Below, in pieces: positions 51,737-63,950 of a stretch of DNA of 64,000 bases (its first letter is position 1; the number at the start of each line of letters is the position of its first letter). The position numbers were made by a program, and so were the translations under genes. The notes below the pieces were generated by a model, which was not told the origin of the DNA, searched no databases, and saw nothing but the letters and a program-made list of their open reading frames with translations. The stretch comes from Sindora glabra (taxonomy: Eukaryota; Streptophyta; Magnoliopsida; Fabales; Fabaceae): NCBI GenBank assembly GCA_020226215.1, contig CM035227.1:107553732-107617731 (forward strand), read 5' to 3'.

Positions 51737-52881
51737 CCAACAATCTCCCTTTTATATGTTGTATCATTAGTTGGAATCCAACATCAACTGACTCTCTTAT
51801 GGACTATCCAACTATCAATTGGAATCATGACATTTTTCAATAATGACTTGCATTCGATATTAGTTTCCAAGATAATGTTTCCAACATCAACCATGTAACA
51901 TGAACTTTGATTTCCCAATCAAACTATATCATACTTGTAAATAGTAAAAGATGCAAAGAAATCTTTATGAGGAATAGTATGGTATTAGGCTCCTAAATCA
52001 ACAATTGAAGTAAAGTCTTCACATGCAAGGTTCATTCATCATCATGACCAATAATAACCTTTTCATCAAATGAAATTGCAATAGTATCTTTATTTTCTTT
52101 CTTGTCTTTGCCTTCTTTTTCTATTTGATCTATTTCTTATTAGCTTTTGACAATTCTTCCTAAAGTGGCCTAGTTTTCCCTAATAGGAACACCATACGTA
52201 TTTTCTATTTTTAGATTGCAATCCTCCTTTGGACTTTTGACGATTACTCGAATTTTTGTGTTAACTTCTCTCACATATATCTCCAACAATTAACGCATCT
52301 GAATGATTTGAAGTCCCATATTGCCTTCCCATTTAGAGTAGAATTACTCAAGAATACAAGAGTTTCCTAACAATCATGCAAGAAAATGAGAAACAATAGT
52401 GTTTGCATTTCATCTTCCAAAATCATACTCATAGCTTTCAATTGATTTACCACACTTTAAAAGCTGATCAGATGTTTAGTCATATAACATACCTTTTTAT
52501 TTTTCATATTCACCCATTTTTGAATTAAGAATGTTTTATTCTATATAGTTTTATACTCATACAAACTAACTAGTTTAGCCCACAATTCATGAGCTAGCAT
52601 AAGTTTCAATAGCCACCTGATGAAATATGTTATGATCAACCCATTGCCTAATCAAGCCAGTAGTTTTCATGTTTATTTTATTCTTGTCCTAATCATTTAC
52701 TTAATAGGTTTTATACTTTTAACCTCAATGAAATCAAACAAATCTTTATAATATAATAGATCTTCCATTCTAAGATTGTGATATGAGTAATTTGAAAAAT
52801 TCAACATAACTATCGTAAATCCTAAATTTTCTTCCATTTAATCAGACATATTAAATCAACAACAAGTTCAGATACCACTTG
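51737..52881 (-). pseudogene. Decayed Ty1/copia gag-protease relic between primer site and polypurine tract
   Basis: On the minus strand TGGTATCTGAAC (52877-52866) matches the initiator-Met tRNA primer site TGGTATCAGAGC and follows CCCACA, a plausible LTR end. Downstream, stop-riddled frames recall copia Gag (an ELWAKLVSLYEYK-like stretch), a zinc knuckle (WCSY-stop-GKLGHFRKNC, about 52,150-52,190) and a protease start (SIVDLGA, then H, about 51,970-52,010). AAAAGGGAGA followed by TGTTGGATTAG (from 51742) looks like a polypurine tract and 3' LTR start. Integrase and reverse transcriptase are absent, so this is either an internally deleted copy or a TR-GAG-like element. The 5' and 3' LTRs could not be matched to each other. 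Confidence 0.6.
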
Positions 52882-55373
52882 TGGGAAAAAATGGGATCAA
52901 AGTAACATATAGCAAAAAAAAAAAAATTCATCTAAATTAACTTTTTCACACACATACAACTAAATAAATCAATAGAAAATAAAAATAATTAATCATTAAT
53001 TTTTAATGTAAAAAATTTCACAATATGAGAGTGAATCACAGGACCTAATCCAATAAAAGAAACCTCCACTAAAGTATCAATGGGTACAACAACGTCTTTC
53101 TAAATATTTTAGGAAATAATCAATATAAAATTCATCATTAAAGTAGTAGAATTCTTAATAAAATTAATATAATAATCAAAATCAATTATTGTGTAAACCA
53201 GCTAATAAAGAAAAAGAAGTGACAAAAAATTTATATTATATTATTCAAATTATTAGGAATAACATACTCAAATCTCCTACAAATCTAAGTAAATTTCTTA
53301 AATTAATATATGCATTTATTATAAAGATGGAAGAAAATGAGAGTAAAACTTATTTAAATATTTTAAATTTTAAATTCTCTATTAAAATTACTTGAATTTC
53401 TTTAACTATTATGTTACTTTTTGAAATTAAAATGATTTTGTGGAGTTAGGAAACTCCAAAAAAAATTTAAAAATTTTAGAAAGAGAAGGAATTGAAGATT
53501 TTAGATGGGGAGAGAAATGGTTGTAGGCTGTAGCTATTGGCTGCTATCAAGAGCTTAAAGCTAAATCCTACTTTAATATTAATATATATATTATATAATA
53601 TTTCTTCTAAATATATACCCTCAATTTTCTTAGCCCATCGAAGGGATGCATATGGGCATTTTAGTTAAACAAATGCGTTTTGAAACCTCGCCAACAGCTA
53701 TTCGCTAATGTCTATCATGAAGGCTAATTTAATTAAGAGAAACCAAAGCCATATTTATAAATAAAAAATAAAAAAAAGAAACAAGTATAAAATTAAAAGC
53801 CTTGCCTTTATGCGAAGGAATTCCAGTTCCAAGTACTGAGCCCCCGCGCTGGGCGGAACAGAGATGGTGCAATGAATATATTTCCAAAAGGAGAAACTAA
53901 AGCAAAAGAAAAAGAGAGACCTTATGTTATGGAGTACTATTTTTTTTTTTAATAAAAGAATAAAAATTTTGCTCCCAGTACTTTCTCTTTGGGATTGATT
54001 GCGGTGCATCACTTAAAAAGTGATCTAATTATATCGTATAATCTATTACTTAGTTTTGAAATTTAATTTTGGAATTTAATGATGTAATTTCAACTATTTA
54101 TTTACCGATGCAAATTTATAATAATTTAAAATTGATGTACCACAATTCATTATTTTTTTTCTTTCTCTTTTCAACTTTCTTTTTCTTCTGAAAGTGGGAC
54201 TCACAAAGCTCTTTGTGCACGAGTTGAAGTAATATTTTAGCTACGTAAAACCTTCTTTTGTTCTTTTTTTTTCTCTGACCAAATTCTACTTTATTTGTCA
54301 TGAAGAATCAGATTTGCTAGCTACCTACCTATAGATGTTTTCCATTTAGAAAGACCTGGCCCCCATAGGTTCCGATGCTCATAATTTATACTTAATTTGC
54401 CGCAAATAATCATTCAATACGTATTAGGCAATGTTAAGGTCAAAATTACATCTATATTCTATATCAAGATGTTTTGTTCTTTATATACTAGGTCAGTAAA
54501 GTTTCAATGTCCTAATATTGATTGCAAAACAAACAGAACTTCCATAAAAATCATACAAAATAAGCCACAAACCAACTTCTTTTTAATTAGGAGCAGACAA
54601 GGTCTAGTGACCCTAGTCTAGTGTGTTTCGATTCTGGATGTTGCAAAAAGTAAAAAAATTGACTTGGGAAAATTGCTACTGTGAAGTGTAGTATTATATG
54701 TACACGAAATAATAAAATTTGTATAATAATTTATAATTTATATTATTTGATGTTAACTATTTTAATTCATTGTAATATCACATAGGATTAAATAGAATTT
54801 ATTTATAGTAAAATATCAAAACCTTTTTTGCTTTTAATTTATAGAGAAAATTTTAAATGATTGTTTATAATTGTAACAGTGCACTACGTTGTAATATTGT
54901 GGTGTAACTTACCGTAGCATTTATAATTTTAAAAAAAATGCAATTATAATGTGATAGAATTATAACCCTGGTTACATTTTCAATGATCAGTCGTAACACA
55001 TGTTAGCACCATAATTTTAGTCTTTAGAGGATACTCTTAGATTTCGTCTATTTTATGAAAGATAATTTTTATAAGAAAATTTTATTTTTCTTATATGAAT
55101 AAAGAAATATCATATAATTTTATATTTTATGATTAAAAATAATTTTTACGATAAAAATAAATTCTTATATTAATTAAATTTATTAGATTTAATATTAAAT
55201 ATATCGATTATATTTGATAATTTTAATTATTTATAATTATATTCTAACAAAAGATATTTTTTGTCAAAGCAAAATTTATGTAAATTGGACAACATAAACC
55301 ACACACTATTTAATTCATGTCACAGCCCTATGTATTATCATGAGAAGCATATGAATATACAAGTTTTAATAAA
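52882..55373. other. Intergenic DNA flanking the CACTA element
   Basis: The first few hundred bases may belong to the 5' LTR of the copia relic, but its outer end is not identifiable. The rest is AT-rich. Frames of 61-85 codons on both strands are domain-free. Confidence 0.5.
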
Positions 55374-55391
55374 CACTACAGCAAAAAAGAC

Positions 55392-55690
55392 TTTTAGCGG
55401 CGACATTTGTCGTCGCTAAAAAGTTCTCGGTCGTCGCAAAAGAAAAAGTCGTCGTTAAAAATGTCGTCGGTGTAGATTCGTGCCTGAAGAGGTCATTAGC
55501 GACGACAATTTGTCGTCGCTAAAAGATGGACCTTTTGCGACGACAAAGTCGTCGCAGAAAATAATTTCAAATTTCAAAAAAATTTGAAATTTGATTTTTA
55601 GCGACGACAATTGTCGTCGCTGAAGGTCAGCCCTTCAGCGACGACTTTATGACCTACAGCGACGACAATTGTCGCCGCTAAAAGTTTTTA
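55392..55690. repeat. Left subterminal repeat array of the CACTA element
   Basis: About five palindromes built on TAGCGACGACA-n-TGTCGTCGCTA lie at about 55392-55421, 55496-55524, 55532-55560, 55597-55625 and 55655-55685, with single arms between them. In En/Spm, short subterminal repeats are bound by TnpA to align the ends. Here GCGACGACA is the likely equivalent. Individual units differ by C/T changes. Confidence 0.85.
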
Positions 55691-56017
55691 AATTTTTTTT
55701 TTAAAATTTAAAATCAAATTGTCGTATATTTCAAATTAAATGTTATTTTAATTTACTTGACCCATTTAATAATTTATTTAAATTTAATTTATTTTATTTT
55801 AATATAAATTATACAATTATAATATATCAATAGTATTATTAATAATATTTAACAATTTGATCCAACATTAAAAATGAATACTCATAAAGCAATGGTAAAA
55901 ATAATATATATATGAATAAACTAATATATATATACATCATCCATGTAAATGTGCACACATAGAAAATATAAAAATACATAAACAAAATATACTATGGGGA
56001 AGTAGGGAGGTGCAAAA

Positions 56018-57813
56018 TCACAGTGCACCATGGTCGTCGTCATCATCATCATCATCATCATCCTGACTACGAGGATGATAAAATGACGGTGGCGGCTGAG
56101 CGGTAGGTGCAGGCGCAAATCTACTCGGCCCAGGCGGTGTAGCAACAGCAAATGGAGGCGGCGGTAAGACGATACCCTGCTGTCTAAGGATCGAGGTCAT
56201 CTCAGTGAGATAAGTCCCAAACTGCTGCTGCATCTGCTGCTGCTGCTGCATCATCTCCTGCTGCTGTATAATCTGCTGCTGCTGCTGATCAAGCCGCTGC
56301 TGAATCAATAGCTGGCTCTGCTCAACCTGCTCCCGACTCTGGTGTAACTGCTCCTGCAACTCACCGACCTGAGACACGGTCTATGAGCTCGTCGCCGTGC
56401 TAGAAGTCCCCATCGAGCGATAAGTCTGACCAGCAAGTACACGCCAAACAGCCTTCCTGTACCCTCGACGAGTGCCAAGTACCTCATCGGCGATGGCAGC
56501 CTCATCTAACTGTACAGGAGTCATAGGCAAGCTAGTGGATGACACACTAGACTGTACATGCTGAGTCATGAGCTCAGTCATCCTCGCCTTAAATTATTAA
56601 AAAAAAGTAATAAGAAATCTATCTTAGAAGATACATTCGTAAAATTTTATTTAAATTATGAAATTCAAATAACTTACATGTTGCCCCTGAGGGATCGGAT
56701 GCACCAACTCCCCCGACCTGTATATGTGTCGGTCCCTAAAGTTATCGGGCACCGACTGCAGCTCACCAGTATCTCTGTTTCTCTGTTCAATTTTTGCAAC
56801 AAAAAAAAGGATGAAGGGTAGTAATGTTATTTAACAAATGGATATATTTAAAAAAGATAGAAAAAATTTAAATTACCTTATCAAAGCGATGTGCAGCAAT
56901 AGATTTTGACCCATGCCGATCATTCACGACCTTCTGTGCTCTATTATTTGTATTTCTTGCAGACAACTCCTGCAAATTAAGAGAAAAAAGTTAAATTTTA
57001 ATATTCACAATCAACTAATTATGAAATACTGACATAATACCATAAAATGTCATACTTACCCTGTACTCGTCACTATCAAAGAAGTCCACACACCTCTGCC
57101 ATGTCTGTGGTGAGACAGACCGAGGGACACAACGTCGAGCTCGATCCAAGTCATACTCCTCGTATCGATCACCTCCATGCTCCAAGAAATGCTTATTCAA
57201 CCTATACTTCCAATCTCGGTACAGGTCGGCAGCAGTCCACATCAATCCAGAGAGTGCTCTATCCCGATCACCCTCGGAGATGCCCTCAAACTCGAAATGG
57301 GACTGCATTATAAGACATTTAATAAATTTATAAGTCATATATTTAGAAATTTCAATCTCAAAGAAATTAATTCAAAAGGAAATGGATACTTACGCAAACC
57401 TCCTGCACAACTCTATCTCGAATCTCCTGAGGTACAGCCCGCCATGACTTATAACAAGGCGGCACATGGGCGCGGATCATGCTGCCAATATCACGAGGGA
57501 GATGACTGGCATTCTCACCAACCGCATGCCATGTACCAATCGTATCAAACTGTATAGGCACCGGTCTGCCTCCACCCCTGCCAATCTTCTCATGCAGTCT
57601 TAGGGACCTATTCGGCCCCCTCTTTTTAGCAGGTGCTACTTTATTTAATAAAGAAAAATATTAACAAAATAAACATAATTTTTAATCAAGCTTAGGTATG
57701 CACAATTAATAACAAATACCTGAGCCCTCACACTGAGATGGAATACGGCTGGGTCGCTCCGGTGGGTCGCCTCCAGCGTCACCTCCGTGGTATCGTGCCT
57801 CGACATCCGCCAT
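56018..57813 (-). pseudogene. Ptta/TnpA-like CACTA accessory protein, six exons, one in-frame stop
   Basis: Splicing on GT-AG sites gives exons 57813-57720, 57638-57394, 57302-57060, 56969-56877, 56782-56678 and 56587-56018, all in phase, about 449 codons. Donors are GTAAGT-like (GTAAGT at 57393, 57059 and 56677). The product has an N-terminal part with KKRGPNRSLRLHEKIG, a conserved core ending in SARNTNNRAQKVVNDRHGSK (the signature of the plant Ptta/En/Spm transposase family), and a C-terminus with a Gln-rich coiled coil (about 330-380), a Pro-rich linker and a run of Asp. TnpA-like proteins bind subterminal repeats and assist the TNP2 transposase. A TAG at 56381-56383 (codon 329) interrupts exon 6 just before the coiled coil, and frame continues beyond it. 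The ATG lies 157 bases after the TNP2 stop. Confidence 0.85.
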
Positions 57814-57970
57814 AACTAAAATAATACACATCATATAAGTAATTAAAAAAAACTCAATGTCATGTTGAAGGATGAAATCGTTCAATCTCTTACAATCACA
57901 TTTATTATTTTAATAATCATGCTTACACAATTATGAGTTGTAGTTGTAGTTTGAATATGTTATTTTTTTC

Positions 57971-60900
57971 CTAATCAGAATCAGTGTCGGTGAACCTAAT
58001 AGACTGATGGTCATCGGATTCTCCTTCATTATCAGATTGTGTGGGCTCCTCATCCATATAATCATCAATTGTTTCGTCTTCAAGGCTCTCGTTATCATCG
58101 ATGAAGGTGTCTTCTCCATGAGCACCAGGTCCAACATTCCTGTGCGTTGGAACGATTGAAGGACTATTTCTTTCATTACGTAGATGTACTAGATCGAAAT
58201 CTCCCAGATCAACTGTGAGGTTGAAGTTGGACGAGTTACTATCCTGCAAAAATAACAAGTCTTGTGCATTATCTCCATCACTAGGTAGATCCCATATATC
58301 GCGATGCACCATATCATGGACGACCCTCCAATTTGGTCCATTAAGGAGATCCTCGATGTAAAACACTTGTTTTGCTTGAGTAGCAAGTATGTAAGGATCA
58401 TCCTTATACCATTGTCTGTTGATGGAGATACTTGTGATATTCTTGTCAGTATAAAATTTCTTCTTTGTAGGATCAGTGTCATACCACTTGCATTTAAATA
58501 AAATCACATTGTACTTATTTAAATAAGTCAACTCAATTATTTCTTCCAGTACACCATAAAACATGTTGCCATCAATCCCCGGAACAGAAATGCCACTATT
58601 TTGCATTTTATGCTTCTCATCCCGAGCTTTGGCTACAAAACGTACTCCATTCACAATACACGCAGAGTATACCATGTTAGTGAAACTGGGACCGGATGCT
58701 AATGACAGTAACTCTTCAGTGGCCTCTGGGGAACCGTTCCTATGTAAATAGTACATCTACAAAAGTGGCAATTATTCCAAGAATCAAATTGAAATATCAA
58801 CAAGAGAAATGAACAATATTTAAGATATCCCTTCAATGGATTTGGGAAGAAAAAAATCCTTACCTTCGAGTAAAACCAGGAGGGGAATTTGGTTCTATGT
58901 AAGTTATCAATATCTTCAGCACCACTTCGTTCGAGTTCCAATCGATGCTCACTATAGAACATAACAATCTTAGTCTATTATAATCACAAAAGGGAGAAGA
59001 ACATAACTGAAGTTTAAGATACTCACTGGAGATATTTTTCAATCTCAGTACAATTATTCAAGATGTACCATACTGCAATATCCCGATCCTTCCTGTCGAA
59101 ATGAGAAATTGTCTTCTTCCCTATCGGTCGACATTGGGATTGGAACACCGACAATGTCCTTCTTGTTTGACTAGGTGTTACATCTTGATTTCTATCAGAG
59201 CGGTTGAATCTAGTTTCCACTCCTTCCAAATACATGGAGAAAAACGTTAACGTCTCATCAACAATATATCCTTCTGCAATTGAACCCTCCGGTCGAGCAC
59301 GATTTCGAATGTAATCCTTTAACTTTTTTATATACCTCTCATATGGGTACATCCACCGAAAATGAACGGGTCCTCATTCCAATGCTTCGTCGGGCAGATG
59401 CATCACCAAGTGAACCATTATGTCAAAAAATGCTGGGGGGTATATCCTCTCAAGCTTGCACAAAATTATGATAATGTCTTGTTTGGCTTGCAGAATATCC
59501 TCCCTGTTAAGAGTTCTAGCACATATTTGACTAAAGAAATTGCATAACTCAACAAGTGGATATGATATTTCCTTTGGCAAAAAAGCCCGGACACCTGGTC
59601 CTAACAGTCTTTGCATAATAACATGACAATCATGTGATTTCAACCCTTTTAACTTTAGGTCACGATCTGTGACATTCTTACTAAGACTCCCAGCAAAGCC
59701 ATCTGGAAATTTCACATTCTTTATATACTGGCAAAATCGTTTTCGCTCTTCTTGGTTAAGCGTATATCCAGCATGTGGCTTGAAAAGTTGACCCCTCTGC
59801 TCATACAGATGCAAGTCAGGCCTTATTTTCATGTCTGCCAAATCTCATCTTGCATTGTCTGTATCCTTTGATTTGTGCTCAATCTCCAATAACGTACCCA
59901 AGATGCTATCACATACATTTTTCTCGATATGCATGACGTCAATGTTATGCCTTAAGTTCATTGTTGGCCAATAAGGAAGATTAAAAAATATACTTCTCTT
60001 GCTCCAATTAAGTTCATCGGCACTTCTCTTTCGCTTTACACCACCAAATTCAGCATGTTTTCCTGGAAGTCTCTGTGGCACTCTGGCCAACTGTTCCATG
60101 ATAACATTATTGGTAAGAGGTCGAGGAGGGGGTCTCCTCTCCGACCTTCCATTGAATTCCTTCATATTTCTCCATGTGTGACTTCTTGGAAGCCAACGAC
60201 GATGACCCACGTAAGCTGTTTTTCCTCTAACTCGAATCGACGGAGTATCCGAATTACATGTAGGACATGCTTTGTATCCTTGCCCGCTCCATCCGGATAG
60301 ACTACTTCAAGCAGGAAAATCATTAATAGTCCAGAGCAATGCTCCCCGCATATTGAACACCGTATTTGTATTTGCATCTCGAGTTTTAACTCCTCTCTCC
60401 TAGAGATCCCTCAACTTTTCTACGACCGGCTGTAAGAACACATCGATATCTTTACCTGGCGATTGCGGCCCTGGGATTAATAAGGTCAACATGAAAAAAG
60501 ATTGGTTCATGCATATCCATGGTGGCAAGTTGTAAGTAGTCATAACCATTGGCCACATGCTATAAGATAGGTTCCTATCACCAAAAGGATTAAATTCATC
60601 TGCACTTAAACCTAACCTGACATTTCGTGGGTCAGCGGAGAAATTAGGATACCTCTTATCGAACTCCTGCCAAGCTCTTCCATCCACGGGATGTCGCATT
60701 ACTCCATCTTCTTTTGATTTTCCAGTGTGATGCCATATCATGTTTTTTGCAGTATGTCTCGACCGATATAGACGCTGTAGTCGAGGAGTTAAAGGAAAAT
60801 ATCGAACCACTTTTTGGGGCACCTTCTTTCCTTTTGTAGTTTTATTTACCCATCGACTCTCCCCACAAATTGGACAATTATCTTTAGAAGCATGATCTTT

Positions 60901-61581
60901 CCAAAAAAGTGCGTAATCATGTTTGCATACATGGATTGATTCATACCCCAACCCCAACTTGTTGAGTCATTTCCTTGCACCATAGTACGAATCAGGTAAT
61001 TTATTATCGTTTGGAAGTGCCTCTTTTAATAATCGAAGAAGAGCATCAAATGATTTGTTTGTCCACTTATGCAGAACCTTCAAATGCATAAGTTTGACCA
61101 AGAAGTTCAATGCTGAAAATGCTGTGCAACCTGGATACAACTCTGTTTCTACTTGCTCGAATAGGTTATCACAGTTACTATATTTTGTTCCAATGTCTTC
61201 GTCACCCGCGTTCTCACACCTGTACTCGTCATTGTGAAAATCAACTTCAGTTGCCTCAGGGCCAATGAAATCATGTATAATATCTGCCAGCTCATCTCTA
61301 TTGTTAGGAGATATCCCACTAGTTCCTCTAGAAGTCGAAACATCTGCTTCACCGTGATGTACCCAATTTATGTATAATGGATGAAATCCATTATCTATAA
61401 TATGCGCCTCTAATGTTAGTAATGGCTGGAATATTAAATTCACACACTTTTTGCATGGACATCTTACCATACCCCTTTCATCGGTAAAGTTTTTGGCTCT
61501 TTGAATAAATCTTACTGCACCATTCCAATACTCATCCGATAATCGATTTGGTAGATGAATCCAACTTTTATCGACAGACAT
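57971..61581 (-). pseudogene. TNP2-type CACTA transposase with five in-frame stops
   Basis: Predicted exons 61581-59027, 58951-58864 and 58756-57971 (donors GTGAGT and GTAAGG) join in phase to 1,142 codons, a normal TNP2 length. In order: transposase-associated domain (about 3-80, with CPCKKC), a CPIC zinc-like motif (about 236), Transposase_21 core (SADEFNPFG, LTLLIPGP, LWTINDFPA, CPTC, then HNIDVMHIEKNVCDS), DUF4218 (about 690-800, ending in ARPEGSIAEGY), DUF4216 in exon 3 (FYGVLEEIIELTY) and an acidic tail. TNP2 cuts and joins element ends with a DDE/D-type active site; the Asp of ADEFNPF and of INDFPA are candidate residues. Stops at codons 205 (60969), 394 (60402), 425 (60309), 579 (59847) and 736 (59376) lie in one uninterrupted frame, with no frameshift. 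The start follows a clear acceptor (CCTTCCTGTTCAG) 10 bases upstream. Confidence 0.9.
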
Positions 61582-61588
61582 TGTATCA

Positions 61589-63608
61589 CTGAACAGGAAG
61601 GAAATTGTTACCGGTGAAATAAAGTATGTTGATTAATATTTGACAGTCACCCTAAATGCACCGTATCACTCCAATTTTAAAGGGTAGGATCCTATCCCAT
61701 TCGAGATATTTCTATAGTTATTATTTTTTTCAATTTATCCACGCTCATCGATTGACTCGTGCAGAAATTTCAGCAGCATCTCCCTATGGTTCTCCAAGTG
61801 CTTAAACTATACACGTGCATAGTTTATACTCGGAGAACAGTTAGGATGCTAAGATATTTCCACAATATCAAACAAGAGCCCGATAAATTGTTAATAATAA
61901 CTACATGATAATATCTCAAACTGTCTAACTTTTCAGGACAATTCAAGGGTTGATTGATGTTCAGAAAACATCCAACCCTTGAACGGGTCTAAGCTTATAA
62001 TTTAAATGCAAATGCAGTTCTATTTTAAATTATTGTAAAAATATATTTACAATAATTAAAATTAACAATACAACATTTTATGAGTATCGTTGTTTAAGTG
62101 TCAGTACTGTTATTTACATAATTTATTATGTAGATTATTGATTTTTCTAAATATTCATAACAACCGTTATGTTCCACAATAAGCTTTTGGAAATTCAAAA
62201 GTATCATCTACTTTACTATATTGATAAGGTGCACAATTCAGCTTTTCAATAGAGAGGTGTATACTATGAATACGGACTTCCTAGTTGTAAATTTAAGTAA
62301 GTTTAGTTTTATAAGGTGTATAACAATTTATAAGATGCACAATTTAGCTTCTTTATTTAAGTAATTGTTGTTTTATCCAAGAGGGGGGTGATTTTCATGC
62401 GAACTTCCTAGTATTTTGAAATTTTTAATTTTTATGTAATGCAAATATCATAATTTGGATTGTTAGGATTTTATTTTTATGTAGTCTCTAGATTAATTGA
62501 ATTTTTCTTAGTATGTGATGTAAATAATACAATTTAAATTGTTAAGTTTCAATCTCAATTAAAAAAGTGATTATATTATTGTAATCTCTTATTTTTTAAG
62601 ATAGATTTATATATTTATTCTAATTTTCTATTTTACATTATCTCATCGAATCTAATAAGTTTGAAGTTTCCTAAATTGCATCATAAATTTTATGTTTTGT
62701 GTACGGACTTCCTAGTTGTAAATTTAAGTAAGTTTAAGGTGTATAACAATTTATAAGATGCACAATTCAGCTTCTTTATTTAAGTAAATGTTGTTTTATC
62801 CAAGAGGGGGTGATTTTCATGTGAACTTCCTAGTGTTTTGAAATTTTTTAATTTTTATGTAATGTAAATATCATAATTTGGATTGTTAGGATTTTATTTT
62901 TATATAGTCTCTAGTTTAATTGAATTTTTCTTAGTATGTGGTGTAAATAATACAATTTGAATTGTTATGTTTCAATCTCAATTAAAAAAGAGATTATATT
63001 ATCGTAATCTCTTATTTTCTAAGATAGATTAATATATTTATTCTAATTTTCTATCTTACATTATTTCATCAAATCTAGTAAGTTTGAAATTTCTTAAATT
63101 GCATCACAAATTTTAAATTTTGTGAATAAAATATCATAACAATTTTATCTTACATTATTCTAAATGAATAATCTACACATATATTATATACTTCAAAATT
63201 GTAAATTGAGAGATGCATATATAATAATAATCAAATTTATATTTATAAAATTAATGCTAAGTTAAATTTACATAAATAAATTTAAAATTTACAATATACA
63301 AAATTAAATAATACAAAATTTCATATTAAATTAAACATACTATCAATTTCATTAATTTATTGTAAACTATTTGAATAAATTAAATATATTAGTACACAAA
63401 AAAAAATTATATTTTTCTATTTACGTACCTCAATGGCAAAAATTTACTGATCAACTCTGAATACTCTCCACGAACTAAGCAAAGTGCTAATAATAACTAA
63501 CAAATTAAAAGATATAATATACAAAATTAATACATATTAACATATATAAAAAATAAATATACTAAAATTAAAAAAAATTAAAAGAGAGAGAGAATTCAGG
63601 AACTTACC
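61589..63608 (-). promoter_or_regulatory. Predicted spliced leader of the CACTA transposase
   Basis: On the minus strand a GC-rich segment runs up to CCTGAG|GTAAGT (exon end 63608). A second small exon (63474-63429) follows, bounded by TTTGCTTAG and GAG|GTACGT. The last acceptor, TTCCTTCCTGTTCAG, ends at 61589, and the exon beginning at 61588 contains the TNP2 ATG. This gives a leader intron of about 1.8 kb that contains the 431-bp tandem duplication. The intron is AT-rich with no ORF. Inferred from splice consensus only. Confidence 0.5.
62271..63124. repeat. 431-bp tandem duplication in the CACTA leader intron
   Basis: TACGGACTTCCTAGTTGTAA at 62271 repeats at 62702, and the two copies (62271-62701 and 62702-63124) align along their whole length with scattered substitutions and small deletions. 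Only one copy would be expected in a simple leader intron. Confidence 0.9.
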
Positions 63609-63678
63609 TCAGGTCCAGAAAATTCAAACGCGCAAATGAGGAGGGAGGAGGCGCGGGGAATAAATAGCGTGCCTGCTT

Positions 63679-63950
63679 TCAGCGACGACAATGTCGTCGC
63701 TAAAAGTGAAAGTCGTCGCTGAAAATCCAAGGCTTTCAGCGACGACTATGTCGTCGCTGAAGGGTCAGCCTTCAGCGACGACATTGTCATCGCTGAAAAT
63801 TAGATTTTTCAGCGATGACAATGTCGTCGCTGAATGCCATTAGCCTTCTGCGACGACTTCGTCGTCGCTGATTGTTCACCTTTCAGCGACGACGAAGTCG
63901 TCGCTGAAAGCCTTGGATTTTCAGCGACGACTTTGTCGTCGCTGAAAGGC
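63679..63950. repeat. Right subterminal repeat array of the CACTA element
   Basis: At least six palindromes of the form CAGCGACGACAATGTCGTCGCTG are packed here, some differing by single C/T changes (GTCATCGCTG, CAGCGATGAC). They correspond to the array at the left end and mark the approach to the right terminus, which is not reached before the window ends. Confidence 0.85.

Noticed and set aside
59845..60300. Plus-strand frames within the transposase gene
   Set aside because: Shadows of the conserved TNP2 coding strand.
60400..60957. Reading the TNP2 segments as separate small genes
   Set aside because: All segments are in one frame and together match one transposase; several have no ATG, so they are pieces cut by stop codons.
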